Source: an uncultured Planctomycetaceae bacterium
GTDB taxonomy: Bacteria; Planctomycetota; Planctomycetia; Pirellulales; Thermoguttaceae
Direction: 5' to 3'
Assembly: GCA_947307005.1 (NCBI GenBank)
Contig: CAMZHY010000034.1
Location: 1 to 13,898 of the forward strand
Length of the DNA stretch: 13,898 nt
Position 1 is the stretch's first letter; every line of letters begins with the position of its first letter. The notes below the pieces were generated by a model. That model had not been told where the DNA came from. It made no database searches and worked only from the letters and a program-made list of their open reading frames with translations. This document shows, in pieces, positions 1 to 5,975 of this stretch. Made by a program: the position numbers and the translations under genes.

Positions 1-487
1 CCTCCAAATCAAGAAGCCAAACCTTACGCTCAAGTCCGCCGGCGTAACCTGTTAACCGTCCGTCGGATCCGACGACGCGATGGCATGGGACAAATATCGA
101 TAGCGGATTGCGCCCGACCGCGCCGCCGACCGCGCGCGCCGAAGTCCGATCGCGCCCCATGCGTGACGCGACCGCCGACGCAAGCGACCCGTAGGTCGCG
201 ACGCGCCCGTAGGGTATCGTCGTCATGAGTTCGACGACCAGCCGCTTAAAACGCGATCCCTCGACGACCATCGGCGGGGGACTCCCCGGATTCTTCCCGG
301 AAAAATAGACGTCAAGCCACCGCCTCGCGGCGTCTAAGACGGGCGTCGTCTTCTCGCAAATCTCCTCGCCGGTCAGCGCGTCTCTGTCGTACTTTTGACC
401 GTCGAACCAAAATCCAATCAAACGCTCGTCGTCGCTTGCCAACGTCGCCTCGCCAAGGGGCGTCGCATACCTCGCAATATATTTCAT
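1..487 (-). CDS. ogt: Methylated-DNA--protein-cysteine methyltransferase (Ogt/MGMT), 3' end cut by window
   Basis: This protein removes alkyl groups from O6-alkylguanine in DNA by a one-way transfer to its own cysteine. I read the frame by hand from the ATG at 487 to the left edge with no stop, giving 162 residues. The active-site motif PCHRV lies at residues 134-138, with the acceptor Cys135. The upstream family motif IPYGRVATYG (91-100) and the Arg-containing stretch SARAVGGAVGRNP (116-128) are in place, and the tail GYAGGLERK (148-156) is typical. Only the last few residues should be missing. ATG 487 is the only usable start, because an in-frame TAG lies about 40 bases upstream with no other start codon between. 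The Shine-Dalgarno site is weak. It follows the PhzF-family gene by 60 bases and is probably co-transcribed with it. I am confident of the family; Ogt and Ada-C type proteins are not easily told apart, but no Ada N-terminal domain is present. Confidence 0.93.
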   Translation of the reverse strand, partial: MKYIARYATPLGEATLASDDERLIGFWFDGQKYDRDALTGEEICEKTTPVLDAARRWLDVYFSGKNPGSPPPMVVEGSRFKRLVVELMTTIPYGRVATYGSLASAVASRMGRDRTSARAVGGAVGRNPLSIFVPCHRVVGSDGRLTGYAGGLERKVWLLDLE

Positions 488-547
488 ACGACTGGGTTCC
501 GTTCGAATTATCGAGAAAACGCAGCTCTACGCGAAACGTTCCGACTC

Positions 548-1330
548 TTACGATTCGACAAAAATCTCGCCGACGGAAAAGAGCACGGCGGCGCCCGAAA
601 GATAGACGACGTCGCCCTCGACGCGGCAGTATAGCGTCCCGCCGCGATCCGACGCTTGATACGCGACAATTTCCTTCTTGCCGAGTCGCCGCGACCAATA
701 CGGAGCGATGTGACAATGTCCCGAACCGCAGACGGGGTCTTCTCGAATTCCGAATTTCGGAGCGAAGCTGCGCGAGACGCAGTCCGTTTCGGCGCCGGGA
801 GCCGTCGCATGGACGAGCGCGCCGGGAAGCTCCCAGAGTTTATTGGAATCGGGCGCCATACGCCGCACCGTCTCTTCGTCGTCAAAGACGCAAAGAAGAT
901 CGCGTCCGAGATACGCCTCAGTCGGCGCTTTTCCGAACGCGTCGATTATTTTGGAATCGACGGGAACTTTGGTCAACGCATAGGCGGGGAACTGCAACTC
1001 GATCCGCCCCCGCGCGTCGCGCGTCGCGATCAGCTCGCCGCACTGCGTGTCAAAGACGAGTTTTGGAGCGTCGCGGTCGTAAAACGTGAAGAGCGCAAAC
1101 GCCGCCGCAAGCGTCGCATGACCGCAAAGGTCGATTTCGCTCCCGGGCGTAAACCATCGCAAATGATATTTCTCCCCTTCCCGCACGACGAACGCGGTCT
1201 CGGAAAATCTGTTTTCACGCGCGATATTGAGCATAACCTCGGAAGTCGGCCATTCTTCGGGGAAACACACGGCGGCGGGGTTGCCGCTAAAGACGCGATC
1301 GGTAAAAGCGTCGACGACATACTGTTTCAT
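548..1330 (-). CDS. PhzF-family isomerase/epimerase
   Basis: A 260-residue cytoplasmic enzyme of the PhzF fold, which has two similar half-domains with the active site between them. The N-terminal VDAFTDRVFSGNPAAV (6-21) is the family signature. The general acid/base Glu is E44 in RFSETAFV, followed by EIDLCGHATLAAAF (65-78). The second-half signature DPVCGSGHC (198-206) supplies the conserved Asp and the Gly-rich anion-binding turn. Members include the phenazine enzyme PhzF and many uncharacterised isomerases. No phenazine genes are nearby, so the substrate is unknown. The start ATG overlaps the stop of the upstream acetyltransferase gene as ATGA (1327-1330), which implies translational coupling, and a GGTGA lies just upstream. 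The length is normal for the family. Confidence 0.9.
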   Translation of the reverse strand: MKQYVVDAFTDRVFSGNPAAVCFPEEWPTSEVMLNIARENRFSETAFVVREGEKYHLRWFTPGSEIDLCGHATLAAAFALFTFYDRDAPKLVFDTQCGELIATRDARGRIELQFPAYALTKVPVDSKIIDAFGKAPTEAYLGRDLLCVFDDEETVRRMAPDSNKLWELPGALVHATAPGAETDCVSRSFAPKFGIREDPVCGSGHCHIAPYWSRRLGKKEIVAYQASDRGGTLYCRVEGDVVYLSGAAVLFSVGEIFVES

Positions 1331-1791
1331 TCGCGATCACCATCGTTTGTAAAGAGCTTTTCCATCTTGATATGCGGCAACTGATCCATCATGAACGGCT
1401 CCGAAACGGCGCGGAACCCGAATTTCTCGTAAAAGCCTTGCGCCTGACACTGGGATTCAATTCGAACCGTCGCGGTCGGCGCTTTCTCTTGAACGACGCG
1501 CAGCGCGGCGCCGAAGACCTGCGAGCCAAGCCCCTGACGCCGCTCGTCCGTCACGACGCGACCAATCCCCCAGAGGTTCGAGTCGGCGTCGCGCTGATAA
1601 ACGCGCGCGCAGGCGCGAACGCGCCCCTCCTCCGTCAGAAAAATGTGAACGGCGTCGTAGTCGAGCCCGTCAAGGTCTTGGTAGACGCAATCCTGTTCGA
1701 CGACGAAAACCGCCGCGCGGAGGCGGAGAATCTCATAAAGCTCGCGCGTCGTGAGTTCGTCAAAGGTTTTGATATGAAGTTGCGTCGACAT
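1327..1791 (-). CDS. elaA: ElaA-type GNAT N-acetyltransferase
   Basis: A 154-residue GNAT-fold protein that resembles E. coli ElaA closely in length and motifs. The N-terminal block LRLRAAVFVVEQDCVYQDLD (22-41) corresponds to the ElaA signature. The acetyl-CoA pyrophosphate loop is RRQGLG (84-89), matching R/Q-x-x-G-x-G. The C-terminal AQGFYEKFGF (117-126) is the usual GNAT end motif. The physiological acceptor of ElaA proteins is not established. The gene overlaps phzF-like by 4 bases and starts 48 bases after the stop of the AT-rich GNAT gene. The start at 1791 fits the family N-terminus. It has no Shine-Dalgarno site; the bases before the ATG are CCTCCT, the reverse of one. No convincing promoter was seen directly upstream. 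Confidence 0.87.
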   Translation of the reverse strand: MSTQLHIKTFDELTTRELYEILRLRAAVFVVEQDCVYQDLDGLDYDAVHIFLTEEGRVRACARVYQRDADSNLWGIGRVVTDERRQGLGSQVFGAALRVVQEKAPTATVRIESQCQAQGFYEKFGFRAVSEPFMMDQLPHIKMEKLFTNDGDRE

Positions 1792-1839
1792 GATAGGAGG
1801 TCAAAACCAGAAAACAATTATTGACGAAACAAGCAAGGG

Positions 1840-2451
1840 TCACAGGACGACGTACATAAACACACAACTCTGATCATAGGCGGGTTTAGGCCTTTTGTGG
1901 AGTTCATGTTCGTCATACTCGCCTAATCTTTCAAATCCATAAACGTCCTTATACCGTTTAATAAGCCCGTCGTATGGCAAGGCAAAAATGTACAAGATCT
2001 TTACCGCAACGTTTTCGGCTACTTGTCGGACAATAGGAAGGACAAATTGCTGGAAAAGAACGACGCCTATTCCCTTAACACTTGGTCTATTTTTTATGTA
2101 AGAGCTGTTTATAGCAAAGTTTGCCAATTCAACGCCGGGAACGGTATCGAATAAAATTTCCGTTCTTTTTGATTCGCCCTCTTGAACTTCCACTTCTCGT
2201 TCATTTAACGAAACCAGCCCCGCCTTGAGGGAAAAATACCCTACTAGTTCAGACGTCTGCAAATCGCGAACAACGTAAGTTCTCATGACGCCGAAAGCCT
2301 CGTCAGAAAAGGCGTAACGCTGGACATAAGAGACAAGTCCAAACCCTTCGGGTCGATCTACAGAAAAATTTAGGACGTCATGTTCGTCATGACAAGAAGC
2401 GCCTAGATGGTCGCAATAAAAAAAGTCACCCTGCAGAATTCCTTTGCGCAT
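1840..2451 (-). CDS. GNAT-like acetyltransferase in AT-rich insert, possible toxin of a small two-gene module
   Basis: A 203-residue protein with a GNAT-like core. LVGYFSLKAG (69-78) looks like the central beta strand. It is followed by VELANFAINSSYIKNRPSVKGIG (108-129), a long helix (FQQFVLPIVRQVAEN), the strand KILYIFALPY (151-160) and the end motif RYKDVYGFERL (166-176). The acetyl-CoA loop is non-canonical: KGIG has Ser124 where the usual Gln/Arg sits, though R122 is close by. The first 60 residues have no domain I recognise. Composition is clearly more AT-rich than the flanking genes, with AAA and ATA codons common, which suggests horizontal transfer. The gene starts inside the end of the upstream small gene (26-base overlap), with GAGG about 10 bases before the ATG. 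GNAT toxins paired with small upstream antitoxins (TacT/AtaT type) have this layout, but the toxin role is inference. It could also be a simple protein acetyltransferase. Confidence 0.72.
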   Translation of the reverse strand: MRKGILQGDFFYCDHLGASCHDEHDVLNFSVDRPEGFGLVSYVQRYAFSDEAFGVMRTYVVRDLQTSELVGYFSLKAGLVSLNEREVEVQEGESKRTEILFDTVPGVELANFAINSSYIKNRPSVKGIGVVLFQQFVLPIVRQVAENVAVKILYIFALPYDGLIKRYKDVYGFERLGEYDEHELHKRPKPAYDQSCVFMYVVL

Positions 2452-2620
2452 CTTCTTGCCGCCTCAATTCTAACATTTGTTTTTCGATCTTTTCCGCTTC
2501 TTCCTTTAATTTTGCATAGTCGAGACGAGGAGTGCTCAGAATCCTCCTAATAATCGAATTACCCAACTCGCGCGGCAAATTAGTCATAACAGGTTTGCCA
2601 AATCCTTCAAACTCCGCCAT
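2426..2620 (-). CDS. Small hypothetical protein upstream of GNAT-like gene, possible antitoxin or partner
   Basis: A 64-residue protein not assigned to any family. I chose the ATG at 2620 because AGAAGG lies about 10 bases upstream. The GTG at 2647 would place that site inside the coding region. The N-terminal half is hydrophobic/neutral (MAEFEGFGKPVMTNLPRELG), then comes NSIIRRILSTPR. The C-terminal third (about 40-60) is a strongly charged amphipathic helix, KLKEEAEKIEKQMLELRR, probably a coiled coil. I see no clear ribbon-helix-helix or helix-turn-helix pattern, so it does not look like the DUF1778 antitoxins that usually accompany GNAT toxins. It is the first gene behind a good promoter, and its last 26 bases overlap the GNAT-like gene, so the two products are likely coupled and may interact. 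Confidence 0.68.
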   Translation of the reverse strand: MAEFEGFGKPVMTNLPRELGNSIIRRILSTPRLDYAKLKEEAEKIEKQMLELRRQEDAQRNSAG

Positions 2621-2675
2621 CGTATTTCTACCTTCTGAATTAAACACACGTCAATTAAACAAATACATAATATAC

Positions 2676-2693
2676 AACGTGTTACGCAACGTT
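2676..2693 (-). promoter_or_regulatory. Inverted repeat in the leader of the small gene, candidate operator
   Basis: AACGT and ACGTT form 5-base inverted half-sites separated by 8 bases. They lie about 40 bases downstream of the expected transcription start and about 55 bases before the ATG at 2620. The symmetry and position would suit an autoregulatory binding site for the downstream pair. A 5-base half-site can arise by chance, so support is weak. Confidence 0.25.
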
Positions 2694-2737
2694 TCTAATC
2701 AAATCCTTTAAAAATCAACAGTTCTAACCTGCCGACC

Positions 2738-2766
2738 ATTATACCTCCAGAAACCAAGCGAAGCAA
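2738..2766 (-). promoter_or_regulatory. Sigma70-like promoter for the small protein/GNAT pair
   Basis: On the minus strand, a -35 box TTGCTT (2761-2766) and a perfect -10 box TATAAT (2738-2743) are separated by exactly 17 bases. Transcription should start near 2731, giving a leader of about 110 bases before the small gene. It lies in the gap after the permease stop, so the pair has its own promoter. Confidence 0.7.
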
Positions 2767-2797
2767 CGCCTTGTCTGTTCAAAGTTATTTACAGGGA

Positions 2798-2816
2798 CCC
2801 CCAAAAGCCTTGAGGG
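2798..2816 (-). terminator. Weak hairpin after the permease gene
   Basis: The minus strand shows a 7-base stem, CCCTCAA with TTGGGGG (one G-U pair), around a 5-base loop, beginning 8 bases after the permease stop. No run of T follows it, so it may be only a weak or rho-assisted end. Confidence 0.28.
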
Positions 2817-2823
2817 AACAATC

Positions 2824-3735
2824 CTACCGCAGAAGATTCGCCGCAATTCCGGCGATTAGCGAGAAGGTCATGATATAGGCGAGATAGAGTCCGAAGCGTT
2901 TCGCGCCGAGGACGATTTTGAGCGCGCCAAGGTTCGTGATTTTCGTCGCGGGACCGGTGATCATGAACGCGACCGCGCTCCCAAGACTCATGCCGGATCC
3001 GATCCATTCCCGAAGAAGCGGAATCGTGCCGCCGCCGCACGCGTAGAGCGGAACGCCGACCGTCGCCGCCATGAGGATTCCCCACATGTGATTGCCGCCG
3101 AAGACCGCCGTCATGATTTCCGAGGGAACGTAACGTCGGAAAAGCGCCGCGAGAAGGACGCCAAAGAGAAAATATAGCCCCGTCGCCCGGAGGTTGCGAC
3201 CGAAATTCTTCAGAACTCGCATGACAATATTCGGATCGACGTCGCGATTCTTCGGCTCTGAAAATCCCTCGAACGTAAAGAAACTCTGATCTTTATAGAA
3301 AACGCGGATCAAAACGCCCGCGATCGCCCCGCAAAGAAAACAGGAAACGACTCGCGCGATCAACGCCGTTTTCCCGAGCGCCATACTGTAGACGATAAGC
3401 TGAGGGTTGAGCAGTACGGAACTCGTCATAAAGGCGGCGAGCCAGTCGTCGCGAACGCCCGACTTGGAAAAACTCGCCGCGATCGGGATCGTCCCGTACA
3501 TGCACAGCGGCGAGAGAATCCCCAAAACGCTCGCAAAAACGATCCCCACCCCTCCAGGGACGCCTTTGCTCAAGGAGCGCACCGCGCTATGGATTCGCTC
3601 CTTGCAGAAGACCGACACGAGCGTTCCGATCGCCATGCCGAGAACCCAGTACCAGAAAATCTGGAGAAACTGAACCTCGAAAAAATAAGCGACGAGGATA
3701 AACTCGCGAACGAGAATCGAGGGAAAATCAGTCAT
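2824..3735 (-). CDS. ArsP/DUF318-type permease (PF03773-like)
   Basis: A 303-residue inner-membrane protein with about eight hydrophobic segments and one hydrophilic central loop (about 148-182). Three family motifs are visible: SPLCMYGTIPIA (75-86), VPLYACGGGTIPLL (228-241) and ITGPATKITNLGAL (259-272). The first two form the internal repeat and each carries a Cys (C78, C233). The family includes the organoarsenical exporter ArsP and permeases linked to metal ions, where conserved cysteines matter for substrate. Which substrate this one moves cannot be told from sequence. Its ATG lies within the end of the DUF362 gene (8-base overlap, ATGACTGA), so the two are translationally coupled and probably work together. 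No arsR-like regulator or ars genes are present. Confidence 0.85.
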   Translation of the reverse strand: MTDFPSILVREFILVAYFFEVQFLQIFWYWVLGMAIGTLVSVFCKERIHSAVRSLSKGVPGGVGIVFASVLGILSPLCMYGTIPIAASFSKSGVRDDWLAAFMTSSVLLNPQLIVYSMALGKTALIARVVSCFLCGAIAGVLIRVFYKDQSFFTFEGFSEPKNRDVDPNIVMRVLKNFGRNLRATGLYFLFGVLLAALFRRYVPSEIMTAVFGGNHMWGILMAATVGVPLYACGGGTIPLLREWIGSGMSLGSAVAFMITGPATKITNLGALKIVLGAKRFGLYLAYIMTFSLIAGIAANLLR

Positions 3736-4813
3736 CCAAATCGACGAGCTTATAGGCGCGCTTGCCGAGATTGATCTTCTCCGCCGTCTCTAGGATGTGA
3801 ACGGCGTTCTGCTTTTCCATGCGGTTGCGCAGCGACGCGGTATTGTCCTTCGAAGCGTAAACGAGATCGACGCACGCTTGGTCGAGCGCGACGGGATTCG
3901 CGGACGCGAGGATCCCGACGTCGCCCATCTCCGGCTCCGCGGGATTGCCGTTGCAGTCGCAGTCGATCGAAAGACGGTTCATCACGCTGATGTAGACGAT
4001 ATGTCCGTTCATCGCGGTATGAACCGACTTCGCGGCGTCCGCCATGCTCTCGGTGAATTCGTCTTGAACGCCGCCCAACCACGTCGACTTGCTCTTGCCG
4101 CCGGTGTGGATATTGTTCTTGCCCATCGTCGAGCCGAACCCGATCGAGATGTTCTTGAGCGCGCCGCCGAACCCGCCCATCTGATGCCCTTTGAAATGGG
4201 ACAGAACGAGGTAGGAATCGTAATTCTTGAAATGCGTTCCGACGTAGTTCTCAGGAATGCGCGCGTAACCGTCGACCTTGAGCGTCATGGATCCTTCTTC
4301 GTCGAGAATATCGCAGGGCGCCATGTCGAGATAGCCGTGTTCTTTGATCGTCTGCCAGTGTTTGGCGGTCTCCATGCGGTTCCCGCCGTACGCCGTGTTG
4401 CATTCGACGATCGTCCCGTCGAGCTGTTTGACGAGTTTGCCGATGAGTTCGGGACGAAGGTGGTTCGTCTTCATCGATTCGCCGGTGGAAATCTTGACGC
4501 CGAGTTTGCCTTCAGGCTTCCATTCGAGCGCTTCGTAAATCTTCACGAGGGAATCGGGACTGATTTCAGAGAGGAAGTAGACGGTCGAATCGGCGTCGGC
4601 GTCGTAATGCGCGAGCGATTCGAGCGCGATCTTTTCGCCGGAAATCGTCGTGAGGGAGTTTTCGGGAGTAAGATCGACGGCGGGCGCGGCGACCGTTTCC
4701 GCTTCGGCGGTCGGGAGCGCGTTCTTAACCGCGTCGCCGCGCAGGGAGAAATATCCCGCGCACGCGACGACGAGCGCGACGGCGACCGTCGCGGCTGTTT
4801 TGTTCATTTTCAT
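3728..4813 (-). CDS. Exported DUF362 protein lacking the ferredoxin insert
   Basis: A 361-residue protein with a short hydrophobic N-terminal segment (about 6-24). It is either a signal peptide or, given VVAC at 15-18, a possible lipoprotein box. The DUF362 core (PF04015) is recognisable from HFKGHQMGGFGGALKN (206-221), IGFGSTMGK (224-232), the CDC motif (285-287) and DVGILASANPVALDQ (298-312). Many DUF362 proteins carry a two-cluster ferredoxin segment between the GK and CDC motifs. Here that region has no Cys-x-x-Cys-x-x-Cys pattern and reads through directly, so no 4Fe-4S clusters are expected there. The function of the family is not established. GAGG 7 bases before the ATG supports the start, and a good promoter lies about 65 bases upstream. 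It is coupled to the permease downstream, so handling of a metal or small molecule in the envelope is plausible. Confidence 0.83.
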   Translation of the reverse strand: MKMNKTAATVAVALVVACAGYFSLRGDAVKNALPTAEAETVAAPAVDLTPENSLTTISGEKIALESLAHYDADADSTVYFLSEISPDSLVKIYEALEWKPEGKLGVKISTGESMKTNHLRPELIGKLVKQLDGTIVECNTAYGGNRMETAKHWQTIKEHGYLDMAPCDILDEEGSMTLKVDGYARIPENYVGTHFKNYDSYLVLSHFKGHQMGGFGGALKNISIGFGSTMGKNNIHTGGKSKSTWLGGVQDEFTESMADAAKSVHTAMNGHIVYISVMNRLSIDCDCNGNPAEPEMGDVGILASANPVALDQACVDLVYASKDNTASLRNRMEKQNAVHILETAEKINLGKRAYKLVDLDD

Positions 4814-4876
4814 CTCAAAACCTCAAAGCGTGGATTTTCAAGGCGTTAAAACAGACTGGATAGCCAAGTGAGTCGG

Positions 4877-4905
4877 ATTTTATCACAAAGAGAATAAGTT
4901 GACAA
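4877..4905 (-). promoter_or_regulatory. Sigma70-like promoter for the DUF362-permease operon
   Basis: On the minus strand, a -35 box TTGTCA (4900-4905) and a -10 box TAAAAT (4877-4882) lie 17 bases apart, each 5 of 6 to consensus. The expected transcript start is near 4870, giving a leader of about 57 bases before the DUF362 ATG. Confidence 0.72.
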
Positions 4906-4947
4906 GGCGTCAGCGTTCGCGCGGCGGAGAAAAACGCGTCGTCCAAA

Positions 4948-4963
4948 AACGACTACCGTCGTT
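4948..4963 (-). terminator. Short terminator-like hairpin at the stop of the MGAW gene
   Basis: On the minus strand, AACGAC and GTCGTT form a 6-base stem with a GGTA loop, and the stem runs straight into a short run of five T. The hairpin overlaps the stop codon (4953-4955). It would separate this gene from the DUF362 promoter just downstream, but the stem is short. Confidence 0.35.
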
Positions 4964-5816
4964 CCATCGCGGCGAGAAATTGAGAATCGGGGTTGGTCCA
5001 AGAATTGTCGACTCCGAGAAAAATAGGGTTGCGACGATCTTCGCGAGACTCTCCCGTCGCAAGGCGTTTGCCTACGAGCTGATATTTCCGCCTCTTGAAA
5101 TAGAACATGCTGCTTTCACAAACAAAGCAAGACGAACCCGCCGCTTTATTAATCGCCGCAGGTTTTAACGCGTTCACATCGACGCCGACGGGAACCTCGT
5201 CATAGACGCCGTCCAATAATCTGAAAAAAGCCCAATAATCCTTCACTTCGGGAACGATCGCCGACGACCATGAAGCAAAACATTCGACGAGCTGGAGTAA
5301 GATATATTTGCCGTCGTAAGAATGAAACGCCTCGTCCGATATTTTGGCATGATCGTTTTCCGTATAAGGTTTTCCGGCAGTTTGAAGCTGAATCGCCACG
5401 ACGTCGCCGTCTTCAAAGATTCGCGACGTATTGAGGTTCAGTCTGATTTTCTTTTTGGGCGGCATGGGGGACAGGATTTTTTCTTTAAACTCAGCCAACG
5501 CCCGTTTTCTCTTTTCAAGAGTTCGACTCCCCGCTTCCTCCCATAGTTCCAGTCCAAAGCCAGAATCGATCATCGTAACGGCTCTCGCTTTGATCTCGTC
5601 CGTGAGAATCCCCTTCTTCCACATGTAGTTCGCAAGAGAGTAAACGTAATCGCACCAGTCTTCTTCGTCGGACTCGTCAAACATATTTTCGCGCACATAA
5701 GCGTCGATAAGCGCCGTCGCCTGTTCCGGCTCGTATTTAAAAAACGCCGCGGAATACTCGGAAGCAAGATCTCGCGCCGTATCGTTTCCGGTAACGCTAA
5801 CGCTCCATGCGCCCAT
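4953..5816 (-). CDS. Hypothetical protein with MGAW...GNDTARD start (DUF4259-like N-terminus)
   Basis: A 287-residue soluble protein with no signal peptide or membrane segment, and no enzyme motif I recognise. The opening MGAWSVSVTGNDTARD (1-16) resembles the MGxWG...NDxAxD start of DUF4259-type and related small proteins that often occur as orphans or near immunity-type genes. Residues about 17-120 are helical and acidic, with a run of Asp/Glu and Trp (DESDEEDWCDY). A proline-lysine patch PMPPKKKIRLN marks a possible boundary near 120. The C-terminal half has mixed beta character, with several Cys and aromatics (SSCFVCESSMFYFKRRKY). The start is well supported: AAGGAG lies 8 bases before the ATG within a purine-rich tract. 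The gene appears single, with a hairpin at each end of its interval. Composition is somewhat more AT-rich than its neighbours. I do not assign a function; an immunity-like role would be a guess. Confidence 0.72.
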   Translation of the reverse strand: MGAWSVSVTGNDTARDLASEYSAAFFKYEPEQATALIDAYVRENMFDESDEEDWCDYVYSLANYMWKKGILTDEIKARAVTMIDSGFGLELWEEAGSRTLEKRKRALAEFKEKILSPMPPKKKIRLNLNTSRIFEDGDVVAIQLQTAGKPYTENDHAKISDEAFHSYDGKYILLQLVECFASWSSAIVPEVKDYWAFFRLLDGVYDEVPVGVDVNALKPAAINKAAGSSCFVCESSMFYFKRRKYQLVGKRLATGESREDRRNPIFLGVDNSWTNPDSQFLAAMERR

Positions 5817-5887
5817 GCCGTATTCTCCTTTCCCTCCGCCGTCCTTGATCGGACGCGGCGATTACAATACCCGGTCCCATTAAACGC

Positions 5888-5919
5888 GCAGACGGCGAGG
5901 GCGCGCCCCTGCCGTCTGC
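5888..5919 (-). terminator. Strong GC-rich hairpin after the family 3 glycoside hydrolase gene
   Basis: A perfect 9-base stem, GCAGACGGC (5888-5896) with GCCGTCTGC (5911-5919), encloses a loop that can pair further (AGGG with CCCT). It lies 56 bases after the glycosidase stop and before the next gene. On the minus strand only a short, broken T run follows (TTTAAT), so it is a likely but not ideal intrinsic terminator. Confidence 0.55.
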
Positions 5920-5975
5920 ATACAGTCTGTTAAACCGCGTCCGCTCTTCCCGTGAAACGAACGCGCGACGACGCG

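Noticed and set aside
436..1089. A 217-codon plus-strand frame over the phzF-like and ogt genes
   Set aside because: It is Arg-rich with no recognisable domain, and the minus strand carries two clear enzyme genes here.
1800..2823. The AT-rich insert as an insertion sequence or integrated element
   Set aside because: No transposase, integrase, terminal inverted repeat, target duplication or tRNA end is visible at its borders.
3797..4849. A 350-codon open frame on the plus strand
   Set aside because: It mirrors the DUF362 gene, which has family motifs, a promoter and a ribosome site; the plus-strand frame has none.
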